Below are positions 51,779 to 62,216 of a DNA stretch of 64,000 nucleotides, one piece after another. A program made the position numbers and the translations under genes. Position 1 is the stretch's first letter. Each line of letters begins with the position of its first letter. Source of the stretch: Acinetobacter sp. ANC 3781 (GTDB lineage Bacteria; Pseudomonadota; Gammaproteobacteria; Pseudomonadales; Moraxellaceae); assembly GCF_004331285.1 (NCBI RefSeq), contig NZ_SJOH01000009.1, positions 62,001 to 126,000 on the forward strand, given 5' to 3'. A model generated the notes under the pieces. It ran no database searches and was not told where the DNA came from. It worked only from the letters and a program-made list of their open reading frames with translations.

Positions 51779-53290
51779 ATGCGTGATACAACTCAAAGCA
51801 GGCAACCACCACAACAAACTCAAGTTGCCATTATTGGCGCAGGATTTGGTGGCTTGGCAATGGCCATTCGTTTATTACAAAATAATATTCAAGATTTCGT
51901 CATTTTAGAAAAAGCCAATGATGTCGGGGGGACTTGGCGCGAGAATCAATACCCGGGTGCAGCCTGTGATGTGCAATCGCATATGTATTCACTTTCTTTT
52001 ATCCCTAAAAGTGATTGGTCCAAGCGCTATGCTGACGCAGCTGAAATTTTTGCCTATATCCACAGTTTGACTCAAAAATATGATTTAAAAAAATATTGCG
52101 AATTTAACTGTGAAGTTCTAGCTGCTGAATACAATCAACAAAGTTGTGACTGGAAGCTGACATTAAACAATGACACAACCCTGATGGCTCAATTTGTTGT
52201 TTTCGCATCTGGCCCTCTACATGTTCCGCAAATTCCACAAATCAAAGGCATTGAAAAGTTTCAGGGTAAAGTTTTTCATTCATCGCAATGGGATCATCAA
52301 TATGACCTCAGCAATAAAAATGTTGCATCCCTCGGTACGGGTGGTAGCGCCATTCAATATATTCCTGAAATTGCCTCCAAAGTAAAGCAACTGTATGTGT
52401 TTCAACGTACCGCAGCCTGGGTCATTCCACGAGATGAACGTAATTATTCAAGTTTGGAAAAAAAGCTGTTTGATAAGTTTGATTGGTTTAGAAAACTGCA
52501 TCGCACACGTCTCTATTGGTCAAATGAATCGCGTGTAATTCCCATAGTTAAACCAACCGTGATGAAATACACCCAAAAACTCGCAGAAGCCTATATTAAA
52601 TACCAAGTGAAAGATAAAAACCTGGTTCAAAAGCTCACGCCTGATTATATTATGGGCTGTAAGCGTATTTTAGTTTCTAATAAGTACTATCCAACCTTCA
52701 ATCGACGCAATGTCGAACTCGTTACCGATAACATTCAAGAACTAACTCCTAACAGTATTATTAGCAAAGATGGTAAAGAACGTCAGATTGATTGCCTGAT
52801 TTATGGTACAGGCTTTATCACAGACCCACGTATCTATTTAAAATCATTTAAATGCACAGGAGAAAATGGACTCGATTTACGAGAAGCTTGGCATGAGGGC
52901 GCAGAAAGCTTTTATGGCATTTGTACCAAACATTTTCCAAATTTATTCCAACTTTTAGGACCCAATACAGTTCTGGCGCATAACTCTGTCATCTTTATGA
53001 TTGAGTCACAGGTCAATTACATCTTACAAATGATTCAGTTAGTCAAACAGTCCCATAGCCATGCCATTGTGGTGAAAGACCAAGTGCAAGATCAATTTAA
53101 TGTAGAGGTACAAAGCCTTCTTAATGGAACTATTTGGCAATCTGGATGTGTCAGTTGGTATCAGCAAGATGGAGGTAAAAACTTTGCGCTATGGCCCACC
53201 TATACATGGAAATACTGGTTAAAAACCAAAAAACTTAATCCCGCAGATTACCGGTTGCTAAATAAAACATCTGGAAGTCGTGCAGCCTAA
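51779..53290 (+). CDS. Flavin-containing (Baeyer-Villiger-type) monooxygenase
   Basis: It has 503 residues. FAD Rossmann motif IIGAGFGGLAMAIRL near residue 20, the BVMO fingerprint FQGKVFHSSQWDH (FxGxxxHxxxW), and the NADPH Rossmann motif SLGTGGSAIQYIPEIA. Substrates of this group are ketones or aldehydes. The divergent AraC gene and the downstream LysO-like exporter do not reveal the substrate. It ends before a hairpin at 53311. Confidence 0.9.
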   Translation: MRDTTQSRQPPQQTQVAIIGAGFGGLAMAIRLLQNNIQDFVILEKANDVGGTWRENQYPGAACDVQSHMYSLSFIPKSDWSKRYADAAEIFAYIHSLTQKYDLKKYCEFNCEVLAAEYNQQSCDWKLTLNNDTTLMAQFVVFASGPLHVPQIPQIKGIEKFQGKVFHSSQWDHQYDLSNKNVASLGTGGSAIQYIPEIASKVKQLYVFQRTAAWVIPRDERNYSSLEKKLFDKFDWFRKLHRTRLYWSNESRVIPIVKPTVMKYTQKLAEAYIKYQVKDKNLVQKLTPDYIMGCKRILVSNKYYPTFNRRNVELVTDNIQELTPNSIISKDGKERQIDCLIYGTGFITDPRIYLKSFKCTGENGLDLREAWHEGAESFYGICTKHFPNLFQLLGPNTVLAHNSVIFMIESQVNYILQMIQLVKQSHSHAIVVKDQVQDQFNVEVQSLLNGTIWQSGCVSWYQQDGGKNFALWPTYTWKYWLKTKKLNPADYRLLNKTSGSRAA

Positions 53291-53310
53291 ATACTTAATG
53301 ATCATAATAA

Positions 53311-53337
53311 GCAGGTGTCTTTTCACCTGCCGACTTT
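53311..53337 (+). terminator. Hairpin after the monooxygenase
   Basis: GCAGGTG-tctttt-CACCTGC followed by CGACTTTTT. It contains the GTG that begins the longer LysO frame, arguing against that start. Confidence 0.6.
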
Positions 53338-53341
53338 TTGT

Positions 53342-54250
53342 ATGCAATCGCTTTGGTTGATCATCCAACTTCTTATCTGTTTATTCCTTGGCTTTGTTCT
53401 TGCCCGTAAACTTCCGAAATGGCTAGAAAGCTTAGCTTTTAAAGTTCTACCTTATTTTACTTATATTCTACTCATTACCATCGCGATTGAATTTTCTCAA
53501 ACATTACACAGTATAAGCAGCCCTCTACAGATTTTATCTCATGCACTCATCCTCTCGATTGCAACATCACTGGGTGCTTTTCTCTGCTGCTATATCTTGT
53601 TTAAAAGTATTGGCTATCAACCCACGCAAGGTAAAGTATCCGCAGCACTATTGGTTAAATCGCTGCTTAATATTAGTTATGCTTTTATTGCACTCGCATT
53701 AGGTTATGGACTGGCTGAAATTTTTAATCATTTTGATTATAGCTTGTATGTGAGTACATGGGATCTATTGCTCATCTTCATGTTCTTGATTGGTTTGGAT
53801 TTAGCCTACTCCCCACTCGACCGTTCATGGCTAAACTGGAGAATTATGCTTGTACCCATGGGGTGTATTGTTGGTTCATTAGCAGGTGCCTTTTTTACCG
53901 CAGCAATTGTGAAAGACATTAGTCTCAAAGACCTGATTATGCTGTCACAGGGTTATGGTTTTTATTCCATGACAGGTATTGTGGTAACTGAATTAAAAAA
54001 TGCCGAGCTTGGTAGCATTGCACTGATGAATGATCTATTCAGAGAAATTATTGCGATTCTCTTGATGTATAGCATTGGCTGGCGCTATCCTCGGTCAGCC
54101 ATTTCATCCGCTGCAGCAACTGCTATGGATGTCACTCTACCTATGGTCAAACAAGCCTGTGGCAAGGAGTTTATCCCACACGCTATGGTCAGTGGTTTTA
54201 TTTTATCAGTATTGGCACCTGTAGTGGTCAGTGTATTGGCGGCGATTTAA
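53342..54250 (+). CDS. lysO: Lysine exporter LysO-like membrane protein (DUF340)
   Basis: It has 302 residues from ATG at 53342, with about eight hydrophobic helices. Signatures of LysO/YbjE include PYFTYILLITIAIEFSQ, TWDLLLIFMFLIGLDL, and GYGFYSMTGIVVTELKNAELG with the conserved C-terminal VLAPVVVSVLAAI. It exports lysine (and thialysine) in E. coli. The longer frame from GTG 53315 runs through a hairpin and has no good ribosome-binding site. Confidence 0.87.
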   Translation: MQSLWLIIQLLICLFLGFVLARKLPKWLESLAFKVLPYFTYILLITIAIEFSQTLHSISSPLQILSHALILSIATSLGAFLCCYILFKSIGYQPTQGKVSAALLVKSLLNISYAFIALALGYGLAEIFNHFDYSLYVSTWDLLLIFMFLIGLDLAYSPLDRSWLNWRIMLVPMGCIVGSLAGAFFTAAIVKDISLKDLIMLSQGYGFYSMTGIVVTELKNAELGSIALMNDLFREIIAILLMYSIGWRYPRSAISSAAATAMDVTLPMVKQACGKEFIPHAMVSGFILSVLAPVVVSVLAAI

Positions 54251-54257
54251 AACCCCT

Positions 54258-54348
54258 TCCCCCTTCTTACGCTGTGTTTCAAAGCATTACTTTAAAACTT
54301 GCACAGGAAGGAGAAATTCCTCCTTTATGAAAGGGGGATTTAGGAAGA
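54258..54348. repeat. Repeat-like hairpin region downstream of lysO
   Basis: CCCCTTCCCCCTT and the imperfect palindrome AAATTCCTCC...GGGGGATTT with AGGAAGGAG resemble the repeat-like segment at 20411-20522. It may serve as the lysO terminator. Confidence 0.45.
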
Positions 54349-54367
54349 GTGTAGATTAATTAAGAGT

Positions 54368-54589
54368 CTACAAACTCAAATCAATACTACCCAATGAATC
54401 ACTTACTGTTTCAATGACATCCGAAGCAAGACTAATTACATCAGATGCTAGACCAATAACGTCAACCCCTGATGTCCAATCTACCGAACCTGTCTGCTGT
54501 TGCTGCTGTTCTTGTTGTTGAAGCTGTTGAACATTTTGAATCATGTCATTCTGTACTATTTCTGGTGAATGTTCAGATGTAGTCATCAT
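54368..54589 (-). CDS. Small Gln-rich protein with repeated amphipathic segment
   Basis: It has 73 residues from ATG at 54589, with AAAGGA five bases before. Residues ~15-33 are Gln-rich (QQLQQQEQQQQQTG). The C-terminus repeats SDVIxLASDVI-like units (GLASDVISLASDVIETVSD). There is no Cys and no signal peptide. The longer frame to 54739 overlaps pyrF and crosses its terminator, so it is unlikely. I do not recognise the family; possible short amphipathic or surface-active peptide. Confidence 0.5.
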   Translation of the reverse strand: MMTTSEHSPEIVQNDMIQNVQQLQQQEQQQQQTGSVDWTSGVDVIGLASDVISLASDVIETVSDSLGSIDLSL

Positions 54590-54624
54590 TTTTCCTTTAA
54601 TTGTTATTTTCACTTTCTTAATGT

Positions 54625-54656
54625 ATAAAAAAAGCCTTTCACTTGAAAGGCTTTTT
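54625..54656 (-). terminator. pyrF terminator
   Basis: AAAGCCTTTC-actt-GAAAGGCTTT with T-runs on both sides, 16 bases past the pyrF stop. Confidence 0.85.
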
Positions 54657-54671
54657 GTCGTATGCACAGAA

Positions 54672-55352
54672 TTATAACGTCGCCAAAATATCACGCAAGG
54701 TTTGACTTGGGTTTGCTGATTGAGTAATTGGGCGACCAATCACCAAATGCGTTGAACCATCAAGCATCGCCTGTTTTGGTGTCACAATACGTTTTTGATC
54801 ATCTGCATTAGAACCCGCTGGGCGAATACCCGGTGTCACTAAAGCAAAATCCTGACCTAATGTCTCACGGAGCATCTTTGCTTCTTGAGCTGAACAGACC
54901 ACACCATCCAGACCACTGTCTTGAGTGAGCTTAGCAAGACGTTTTACTTGTTCAGATGGTTCAATATCCAAACCGATATCTTTTAAGTCCTCACGACCCA
55001 TTGAAGTCAACACAGTTACAGCAATAAGTTGAGTATTATAATTACCCACTTTTAAACGCTCTACACAGGTCTCCATCATCTTACGACCACCTGATGCGTG
55101 TACGTTCACCATCCACACACCAAGATCTGCTGCTGCGCATACGGCTTGTGCAGTCGTATTTGGAATATCATGGAATTTTAAATCCAAGAAAACCTCAAAG
55201 CCTTTTTCGTGCAGTGCCTTAACTACACTTGGACCTTCATGGGTAAATAACTCTTTCCCAACTTTTACTCGACATAAAGCAGGGTCTAATTGCTCTGCAA
55301 TGGTTAACGCGTCATATTGGCTTTTAGCATCCAGTGCAACAATGATACTCAA
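54672..55352 (-). CDS. pyrF: Orotidine 5'-phosphate decarboxylase
   Basis: It has 226 residues. It decarboxylates OMP to UMP. The catalytic Lys/Asp motif is [10 protein letters not shown]; the phosphate-binding region is VIGRPITQS near the C-terminus. It follows lapA leftward after a palindrome at 55383, the common cmk-rpsA-ihfB-lapA-pyrF block of gamma-Proteobacteria. Confidence 0.96.
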   Translation of the reverse strand: MSIIVALDAKSQYDALTIAEQLDPALCRVKVGKELFTHEGPSVVKALHEKGFEVFLDLKFHDIPNTTAQAVCAAADLGVWMVNVHASGGRKMMETCVERLKVGNYNTQLIAVTVLTSMGREDLKDIGLDIEPSEQVKRLAKLTQDSGLDGVVCSAQEAKMLRETLGQDFALVTPGIRPAGSNADDQKRIVTPKQAMLDGSTHLVIGRPITQSANPSQTLRDILATL

Positions 55353-55382
55353 GAGAATTTACCTTCGGTCAGACAAAAAGAA

Positions 55383-55400
55383 AGCCCATTATAATGGGCT
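55383..55400 (-). terminator. Palindrome overlapping the lapA stop
   Basis: AGCCCATTATAATGGGCT is a perfect 18-base palindrome. On the minus strand TTCTTTTTG follows. It spans the lapA stop (55389-55391), so some lapA transcripts may end here before pyrF. Confidence 0.6.
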
Positions 55401-55748
55401 TTTATTTTCGTTGGTAATATCTAATACAGTTTTTTCATGCCTAGTATGAGCTGCAGCTTCAGCAGCAGCCAATTGGGCAGTTTGAATTTGCTCTTTCCGG
55501 AGATATTCAATGTCTTTACGCAATCGTTTAATTTCCCAACTATTTTGAAATACTCGGAAGATTTGCACACCTAACAATAAACCCAACACCACACCCAAAG
55601 CCAAAGTAAGTAATAACAATAAGCCTAAACGCATAGCAGGAACTTGAGTAAATAGCAGATCTACACTTAGTTCAGTACCATTTTGTAAAACTAAAGCCAG
55701 TGAATAGCCAAACAGTACAATAAGCAAAGCGACCAATACGTAACGCAT
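55389..55748 (-). CDS. lapA: LapA-domain inner-membrane protein (DUF1049)
   Basis: It has 119 residues with two helices (VLVALLIVLFGYSLALV, RLGLLLLLTLALGVVLGLLLG) and a C-terminal coiled coil (KRLRKDIEYLRKEQ). LapA/LapB tune LPS assembly and LpxC turnover; here lapB is not adjacent. Position downstream of ihfB and upstream of pyrF is conserved. Confidence 0.88.
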   Translation of the reverse strand: MRYVLVALLIVLFGYSLALVLQNGTELSVDLLFTQVPAMRLGLLLLLTLALGVVLGLLLGVQIFRVFQNSWEIKRLRKDIEYLRKEQIQTAQLAAAEAAAHTRHEKTVLDITNENKSPL

Positions 55749-55771
55749 AGATACCCCTTTTGGAATTTTTC

Positions 55772-56074
55772 TTACTGAGCAGATTCGTTTACTGCATCAC
55801 GCAACGCCTTACCCGGTTTAAAGTGAGGAACTGCTTTTGCAGCCACTTCAACAGACTTTCCTGTTTTAGGATTACGCCCCACACGTGGATCACGGTGATG
55901 CAAAGCAAAACTACCAAAACCACGAATCTCAATACGATTATCTGATGATAGAGCAGCTATCATTTGATCAATCATAATTTTAACAGCTTCTTCGACCAAA
56001 GGTTCTGCTAAGTGTGGATTTTTAAGGGAAATTCGCTCTATTAAGTCAGACTTATTCAGTGCTTCCGTAGTCAT
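55772..56074 (-). CDS. ihfB: Integration host factor subunit beta
   Basis: It has 100 residues. DNABII signature [21 protein letters not shown] with the Pro that intercalates DNA, followed by [15 protein letters not shown]-beta pairs with IHF-alpha to bend DNA. It sits directly downstream of rpsA, as in most gamma-Proteobacteria, after the rpsA terminator. Confidence 0.95.
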   Translation of the reverse strand: MTTEALNKSDLIERISLKNPHLAEPLVEEAVKIMIDQMIAALSSDNRIEIRGFGSFALHHRDPRVGRNPKTGKSVEVAAKAVPHFKPGKALRDAVNESAQ

Positions 56075-56138
56075 CTGCGACCTCTTTAATTATCAAGCTA
56101 CTTTGTAGATGATCCGATAATAACGCGTTTAAATACAA

Positions 56139-56174
56139 AACGGTAGCGCAATAAGTTAATACTACGCTACCGTT
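56139..56174 (-). terminator. rpsA terminator
   Basis: ACGGTAGCG and CGCTACCGT flank a 16-base loop, followed by TTTTGTATTT on the minus strand. Confidence 0.8.
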
Positions 56175-56234
56175 TACAGTATTTGTGTAAAAAGTATTAA
56201 TTAATTTACATTAACAATACATTTTAACGCCTAC

Positions 56235-57911
56235 TTAGTTGCCCATTTGAGCTTTGATCAAATCACCAATAGTCTTAGGACCATTTTCTGTAGAAGTTGT
56301 TGCTGTTTTCAAGTTAGCAACTGCTTCTTTCTCTTCAGCTTCGTCTTTCGCTTTGATAGACAAGTTGATAGAGCGTGATTTACGATCTACGTTGATGATT
56401 TTAGCTTCAACTTCTTGACCAACTTCCAAGAATTTAGTTGCATCTTCAACGCGATCACGGTTGATTTCAGAAGCTTTAAGAGACGCTTCAACTTCGTCAG
56501 CTAACTTAACGGTTGCGCCTTTAGCGTCAACAGCAGTCACAGTACCTTTAACCAAAGCACCGCGTTCGTTAGTTGCCAAGAAATCATTGAACGGATCATT
56601 GTTCATTTGTTTGATACCAAGGCTGATACGGTTGCCTTCAGCATCTACAGACAAGATAACCGCTTCAACAGTGTCACCTTTCTTGTAACGACGAATCGCT
56701 TCTTCGCCTTGTTCGTTCCAAGAAATATCAGACAAGTGAACTAGACCGTCGATACCACCTGGTAAACCGATGAAGATACCGAAATCAGTGATTGATTTAA
56801 TCGTACCTGATACTTTTTCGCCTTTGTCGTGGTCTTTAGCAAACTCTTCCCATGGGTTAGCACGAGTTTGTTTAATACCAAGAGAAATACGACGACGTTC
56901 TTCATCAACTTCAAGAACCATAACATCAACTTCGTCGCCAATCTGAACAACTTTAGATGGGTGGATGTTTTTGTTAGTGTGATCCATTTCTGAAACGTGT
57001 ACTAAACCTTCAACGCCTTCAGCGATTTCAGCGAAACAACCGTAATCAGTCAGGTTAGTTACGCGCGCTTTAACGATTGAACCTTTAGGGTAACGGTTCA
57101 TGATCGCTAACCATGGATCTTCGCCTAATTGTTTAAGGCCTAAAGATACGCGGTTACGTTCACGGTCAAATTTAAGTACTTTAACAGTAACTTCTTGACC
57201 CACTTCCACAACTTCTGAAGGATGCTTGATGCGTTTCCAAGCCATATCAGTGATGTGAAGAAGACCATCAATACCGCCAAGGTCAACGAATGCGCCGTAA
57301 TCAGTAAGATTTTTAATCGTACCAGTAACTGTTTGGCCTTCTTCAAGCTGAGCAAGAAGAGCTTCACGGTCAGCTGAAGATTCAGCTTCCATCACAGCAC
57401 GACGAGATACAACAACGTTATTACGTTTAGCATCAAGTTTGATTACTTTGAATTCTAACTCTTTACCTTCAAGGTGAGTTGTGTCACGGATAGGACGAGT
57501 GTCTACCAAAGAACCTGGTAAGAACGCACGTACTGGACCGATGTCCACTGTGAAACCGCCTTTAACTTTACCAGAGATAACACCAGTAACGATTTCGCCG
57601 TCTTCAAAGATTTTTTCAAGTTTAGTCCAAGTTTCAGCACGTTTAGCTTTTTCACGTGATAAAACTGTTTGACCCATACCGTTGTCAAGAGCTTCAACAA
57701 CAACATCAACAGTATCACCAACTTGAACTTCAAGTTCACGTTGGTCGTTTAAGAATTCAGCGCGGTCAACAATACCTTCTGATTTAAGGCCAGTGTCAAC
57801 TGTTACCCAGTCAGAGTCGATGCTTACGACAACGCCTTGGATGACAGCACCCTTTTCAACGTTGAGGTTTAATTCGCTTTCTTCAAAGAGGGCTGCAAAA
57901 GATTCGGTCAT
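56235..57911 (-). CDS. rpsA: 30S ribosomal protein S1
   Basis: It has 558 residues and six S1 repeats, each with GxxVxxG and [22 protein letters not shown] cores. S1 binds mRNA upstream of the start codon and helps the 30S subunit initiate. Domains 1-2 anchor to S2; domains 3-6 bind RNA. It is transcribed between cmk and ihfB. Confidence 0.97.
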   Translation of the reverse strand: MTESFAALFEESELNLNVEKGAVIQGVVVSIDSDWVTVDTGLKSEGIVDRAEFLNDQRELEVQVGDTVDVVVEALDNGMGQTVLSREKAKRAETWTKLEKIFEDGEIVTGVISGKVKGGFTVDIGPVRAFLPGSLVDTRPIRDTTHLEGKELEFKVIKLDAKRNNVVVSRRAVMEAESSADREALLAQLEEGQTVTGTIKNLTDYGAFVDLGGIDGLLHITDMAWKRIKHPSEVVEVGQEVTVKVLKFDRERNRVSLGLKQLGEDPWLAIMNRYPKGSIVKARVTNLTDYGCFAEIAEGVEGLVHVSEMDHTNKNIHPSKVVQIGDEVDVMVLEVDEERRRISLGIKQTRANPWEEFAKDHDKGEKVSGTIKSITDFGIFIGLPGGIDGLVHLSDISWNEQGEEAIRRYKKGDTVEAVILSVDAEGNRISLGIKQMNNDPFNDFLATNERGALVKGTVTAVDAKGATVKLADEVEASLKASEINRDRVEDATKFLEVGQEVEAKIINVDRKSRSINLSIKAKDEAEEKEAVANLKTATTSTENGPKTIGDLIKAQMGN

Positions 57912-58018
57912 GATATACCTGATAAAGTCAGCGGTCTTGGATCAGACAAGGCCGGTTTAATAAAGCTTCCACATAGTCCGTAATAAACTGATCTAGCTAT
58001 GCTTTGGCTGAAAATTCT

Positions 58019-58702
58019 TTAAATGGCTAATTGCTTTTCGACAAAATTGGTCATCAACTTGAATACCTCATCTATGCCCAATTCTGAACTATCGATGATA
58101 TAAGCATCTGCTGCTGGCTTGAGTGGAGCGACCGTGCGCTCCATATCCCGTTTGTCTCGAGCTTGTATATTAGCTAAAATGTCGCTTATTTTAACATCTA
58201 GCCCCATACCCTGCAACTGCTTTACACGTCGTGCCGCTCGGGATTCAGCCGAAGCAGTCAGGTAAATCTTGGCTTGGGCTTCCGGAAAAATAGAAGTCGC
58301 CATGTCACGACCATCTGCAACCAAGCCCGGTTCCTGTGCAAAAGCACGCTGACGTTCAAAAAGTGCCACTCTAAGTTCAGGAATTGCAGCAACTTTTGAA
58401 GCAAATTCACCCACCCGTTCTGTACGAATGGTTTGAGTTACATCTTCGTCATCAAGTTGAACTTGAGTACCCGTTTCAGTTGTAACAAATTTTATGTCTA
58501 AATTTGTTGCAATTTTAACGCACTTTTCAAGCGCTGAATCCAAGCAATCCAACAACTCTTGTTGATGTAATGACAGCCCTAGCAAACGATATAAAGCACC
58601 AGAATCCAGTAAATGAAATTGATAGTGCGATGCCAGTTTAGCCGCAAGTGTGCCCTTTCCAGAACCACTTGGACCATCGATAGTAATAATTTGAACTGTC
58701 AT
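58019..58702 (-). CDS. cmk: Cytidylate kinase
   Basis: It has 227 residues. Walker [10 protein letters not shown] near the N-terminus; [11 protein letters not shown] and [16 protein letters not shown] are CMP-binding and lid segments. It phosphorylates CMP and dCMP. First gene of the cmk-rpsA block. Confidence 0.96.
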   Translation of the reverse strand: MTVQIITIDGPSGSGKGTLAAKLASHYQFHLLDSGALYRLLGLSLHQQELLDCLDSALEKCVKIATNLDIKFVTTETGTQVQLDDEDVTQTIRTERVGEFASKVAAIPELRVALFERQRAFAQEPGLVADGRDMATSIFPEAQAKIYLTASAESRAARRVKQLQGMGLDVKISDILANIQARDKRDMERTVAPLKPAADAYIIDSSELGIDEVFKLMTNFVEKQLAI

Positions 58703-58719
58703 TAATTTTCCACTTTATG

Positions 58720-59151
58720 CTATACAGTTTTAGCGAGTTTCGAAAAACCTAGTTTAATCGCAGATTTAAGCTGTGCAAGGATTAATTTACTTACAAAGGG
58801 CGCGCGTGCCTGCAATTCAATAGTGTAAGTCACTAAAGTTTTATCAGTATCTTTTTGCTCAAACTCAATAATCCCTAAATGATGTTTCACCAAAGGATTT
58901 TTAATAATCTGATATTCGATGCGCTCATTAGGTTCCAGCAAAGTAATTTGTTCTTGCAGCGGTTTTATGGGGCCAAAACCCATACGGCGTACTGAACCAA
59001 TACCATCTGGACGTTCAGGATCTGCAGAGTCTTTAATTCGTTCTACCTGAATCGGTGCAAAGGCTATATTATAAGTTGAATGTTTTGATAACAAATCAAA
59101 AACCTGATCGATGGGTGCGTTAAATTCTTTTTTTACCTGAATGGAATTCAT
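58720..59151 (-). CDS. SRPBCC/START-like domain protein
   Basis: It has 143 residues with the lipid-binding-fold pattern of polyketide-cyclase-like proteins: VKKEFNAPIDQVFDLLSKHS, RRMGFGPIKPLQEQITLLE, VTYTIELQARAPFVSKLI. Ligand unknown. It starts 59 bases after the tadA stop and precedes cmk by 17 bases. Confidence 0.8.
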   Translation of the reverse strand: MNSIQVKKEFNAPIDQVFDLLSKHSTYNIAFAPIQVERIKDSADPERPDGIGSVRRMGFGPIKPLQEQITLLEPNERIEYQIIKNPLVKHHLGIIEFEQKDTDKTLVTYTIELQARAPFVSKLILAQLKSAIKLGFSKLAKTV

Positions 59152-59210
59152 GATTTATCCTAAATTTTAATTGACAATACTTATTGTCATTTTATTTTAC
59201 ATGATTTGAA

Positions 59211-59732
59211 TTAATGATTCTGATCATTTAAAGACTTTTCTTGTAATCTCTGTAGCCGTTTTTGCTCACGCCGCATTTTAAAAAAATCACTGAGCTGTTT
59301 AGAACAGTGCTCATTTAAACATCCAGCTTCAAAATCAAACTGATGATTATAATAACCTGTTTCGAATAACTTGCGCGCACTGATCAAGGAACCTGCTTTT
59401 GGTTCAGTTGCACCAAACACTACTTTGGAAATTCGTGCATGAATTAAAGCCCCGACACACATGGTACAAGGCTCTAAAGTAACATACAGAACCGAGTCGT
59501 CTGGAAGTCGGTAATTCTTCAAATGAGCACAGGCTTGGCGTAATGCCTGAACTTCAGCATGGGCAGTGGGGTCATTTAAAGAAATGGGCGCATTATAGCC
59601 CGCACCAATAATTTGATTTTGACTGACAATAATCGCACCGACAGGAATCTCCTGTTTCGAAGCTGCAATAGCAGCTTGCTCGTAGGCAAACTGCATCCAG
59701 TACTCATCTGTCAATGGTGTTGCATCCGCCAT
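59211..59732 (-). CDS. tadA: tRNA-specific adenosine deaminase TadA
   Basis: It has 173 residues. Zinc/catalytic motif HAE (H58, E60) and PCTMC (C89, C92), typical of cytidine-deaminase-fold tRNA editing enzymes. It converts A34 to inosine in tRNA-Arg(ACG). Leftward, two bases after the hydratase stop. Confidence 0.95.
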   Translation of the reverse strand: MADATPLTDEYWMQFAYEQAAIAASKQEIPVGAIIVSQNQIIGAGYNAPISLNDPTAHAEVQALRQACAHLKNYRLPDDSVLYVTLEPCTMCVGALIHARISKVVFGATEPKAGSLISARKLFETGYYNHQFDFEAGCLNEHCSKQLSDFFKMRREQKRLQRLQEKSLNDQNH

Positions 59733-59734
59733 TC

Positions 59735-60859
59735 TTAACCGATCACACCATGGTGTTTCAACAGGTTATTCCAGCTTTCATTTTTGGTCACAGGTGGACA
59801 ATCAGCCAAAATTGCTTTCAATGAAAAATCTATTCCTTTTTTCCATTCTGGAGATAAGTCTTTATCCACCAAACGTGCACGTACCCCTTCTACGAAATCG
59901 GGATGACGAATTTTCCAGTCAGAAATTTGAGTTTCAAGTTCAAATACTTCATTCCATGAATGAACCTGTTTACCCCACTGCCACAATAGCCAGGTTAAAG
60001 CTGCGGTTGTAGGTGAACCTTTCTGCAAGTTCTCACTGGCTTGACGCAACCAGTCACTACGCGCATCACTCAGGCCAATAATAGATTCATAATCGTGTTC
60101 GAAGTTCACGCCACGACAAACACTGTGAATCACATCTAGTGAGTTTTGCAATGGCCCTGGACCCACTGGACGGTGCATCCCATTTAACGTGTCATCAATG
60201 GCACGGAAATCACCGGCCGGATAGTGTCCCCAATTAATACTGATCACTTTCTCAAGTACGTTATCACGCTGAGCATCACAAATATGGGTCGCCCAACCAA
60301 TCCCATAGGCTCCTGCTGCGGTCATAATCGAACCAGTTAGACCGGTAAACAGTCCAATAGCTCCGCGATCCGCCAAGAAACGAGTAGCACCAACATCTGG
60401 ATACAGGCCAATGTTAATTTCAGGCATGGCTAAACGTGAATAAGGTGTAACCAGACGGAAGGGTGCAGCCATGAATAAACCAAGCCCCCCACCCATCACA
60501 TAACCTTCACCCCACACCAGAACAGGCTTAGCATAGTTATGCAGCAATAAATCTAATGCATATTCTTGTTCAAAGAATTTATTTGCTGTCTCAACTTCAT
60601 CATTTATTACCAATTGACGAAGTTTACGCACATCTCCACCTGCACAGAATGCTTTTGGCGTGGTTGAATCCAGCCAAATGGCCTTAACAGCATCATCGTG
60701 GTGAAAATCTTGGAACACTTCCAATAGTGCGGTAACGATAGATTCATCCAAAGCATGCAGAGATTTCGGACGGTTCAGACGAACAATGCGCCAGCCATTT
60801 CTTGCTTCTTCTACAATAAGATCAGGATGATAGTTTTTTAATTCAGGAGATTTTGTCAT
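59735..60859 (-). CDS. Enoyl-CoA hydratase/isomerase family protein (3-hydroxyisobutyryl-CoA hydrolase-like)
   Basis: It has 374 residues from ATG at 60859. The crotonase core shows [15 protein letters not shown] and [16 protein letters not shown] (oxyanion loops), then [18 protein letters not shown]. The ~370-residue length and C-terminal extension fit 3-hydroxyisobutyryl-CoA hydrolase rather than the ~260-residue hydratases. ATGA overlap with the ung stop shows coupling; the longer frame to 60874 lies inside ung. tadA follows after two bases. Confidence 0.88.
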   Translation of the reverse strand: MTKSPELKNYHPDLIVEEARNGWRIVRLNRPKSLHALDESIVTALLEVFQDFHHDDAVKAIWLDSTTPKAFCAGGDVRKLRQLVINDEVETANKFFEQEYALDLLLHNYAKPVLVWGEGYVMGGGLGLFMAAPFRLVTPYSRLAMPEINIGLYPDVGATRFLADRGAIGLFTGLTGSIMTAAGAYGIGWATHICDAQRDNVLEKVISINWGHYPAGDFRAIDDTLNGMHRPVGPGPLQNSLDVIHSVCRGVNFEHDYESIIGLSDARSDWLRQASENLQKGSPTTAALTWLLWQWGKQVHSWNEVFELETQISDWKIRHPDFVEGVRARLVDKDLSPEWKKGIDFSLKAILADCPPVTKNESWNNLLKHHGVIG

Positions 60860-61569
60860 GCGTCCAGCTGCCAATTTATCGGCTCAATGCCATTTTGTTT
60901 CAGGTAATTATTTGCTTTTGAAAATACTTTACAGCCAAAAAAACCACCGCGGTTTGCTGCAAGTGGTGAAGGATGTGCAGCTTTTAAAATAAGGTGTTTA
61001 TTCGGGTCGATCCGCTGACCTTTACGTTGCGCATATGCTCCCCAAAGGATAAAAACAATATGCTCACACTGCTCATTCAATACATCAATAACATGATCGG
61101 TGAAGTCTTCCCACCCCTGTTTTTGATGCGAAGTTGGCTGACCTGCTTCAACAGTTAAAACTGCATTCAGCAATAAAACCCCTTGTTCCGCCCAACGTGT
61201 TAAATCACCGTGTTTCGAAACAGGAATACCCAGATCTGTATTTAACTCATGGAAGATATTACGTAAAGAAGGCGGTAATGCAAGTCCCTTTTGCACAGAA
61301 AAGCTTAATCCATGGGCCTGATTAGGACCATGATAAGGATCTTGACCTAAAATAACGACTTTCACATGATGTAATGGGGTTGTATTTAAGGCATTAAAAA
61401 TTAGCGAACTCGGGGGATAGATCACTTTATCTGCGTGTTTTTCAGCAATCAGAAACTGCCTTAACTCATCCATTTTTGGGCTAAGCAAAAAATCACTTAA
61501 AACCCCTTTCCAACTCGCATCTAACTGAATTTTATTTAGTTGAGCTTGCTGTTGTTCCGTTAAAGACAT
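60856..61569 (-). CDS. ung: Uracil-DNA glycosylase
   Basis: It has 237 residues. The catalytic Asp77 is in GQDPYHG, and the leucine-loop region is [14 protein letters not shown]. It removes uracil from DNA. It overlaps the downstream gene by four bases. Confidence 0.96.
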   Translation of the reverse strand: MSLTEQQQAQLNKIQLDASWKGVLSDFLLSPKMDELRQFLIAEKHADKVIYPPSSLIFNALNTTPLHHVKVVILGQDPYHGPNQAHGLSFSVQKGLALPPSLRNIFHELNTDLGIPVSKHGDLTRWAEQGVLLLNAVLTVEAGQPTSHQKQGWEDFTDHVIDVLNEQCEHIVFILWGAYAQRKGQRIDPNKHLILKAAHPSPLAANRGGFFGCKVFSKANNYLKQNGIEPINWQLDA

Positions 61570-61619
61570 AACTGCTTCCTAATCCTTTTTTGAAAACCTA
61601 CCACGTGACTCAATGATCT

Positions 61620-62216
61620 TTAGAGGTGTACCTGAAGATCAACACTCGGGTTTTGGAATTTAATTCCTTGTTGTAATTTTTCATACATATTCGGGTCAGT
61701 CCATTCAACTTGAACTTGTTCAGAGAACACAATTTTTTCAAGACTCAGCACACCCATTTGCTCATTTTCAATATCTTCTATAAAGCTTTGGGCATACCCT
61801 GTATCGGTTTCATGCACAATCACAGAGTAAACTTCCACATCACCTTCCCCGTTTTGGGTTTCAGTAGACGCAAGCACCTGTTGCGCCAAGTAGAAGAAAA
61901 TACGTGAAAATTGTTCTGCCGAAGGAGAAACGGGTAAAGCGACCCAACGTGCACTAAATTTTTTGCAGGCTTCAATATATTCAGCATCATCATGCTGCCA
62001 AAAACAAATGGCATGATCGAAACTGTCAAAAATATCCTTGATTACGCCCTTCAACAACCCGAAGTCGTACACCATTTGACCATGATCAAGCTTCGAAGCT
62101 TTAAGCAATAATTCAACTTTATAACTATGACCATGAATCGAACGCTTACAGCGATCCGATGTGCAATTTCGCACAATATGAGCATTTTCAAACTTAAATA
62201 ACTTACGAATTAACAT
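61620..62216 (-). CDS. queD: 6-carboxytetrahydropterin synthase QueD-like
   Basis: It has 198 residues from ATG at 62216, favoured over a TTG at 62234. Zinc ligands H13, H28, H30 lie in NAHIVRNC and IHGHSYKVE; C23 is the likely catalytic Cys. The C-terminal half includes VYSVIVHETDTGYAQ and the substrate Glu. It acts in queuosine/preQ0 biosynthesis; the longer length than the ~120-residue QueD is an oddity of this subfamily. Leftward, single gene. Confidence 0.85.
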   Translation of the reverse strand: MLIRKLFKFENAHIVRNCTSDRCKRSIHGHSYKVELLLKASKLDHGQMVYDFGLLKGVIKDIFDSFDHAICFWQHDDAEYIEACKKFSARWVALPVSPSAEQFSRIFFYLAQQVLASTETQNGEGDVEVYSVIVHETDTGYAQSFIEDIENEQMGVLSLEKIVFSEQVQVEWTDPNMYEKLQQGIKFQNPSVDLQVHL

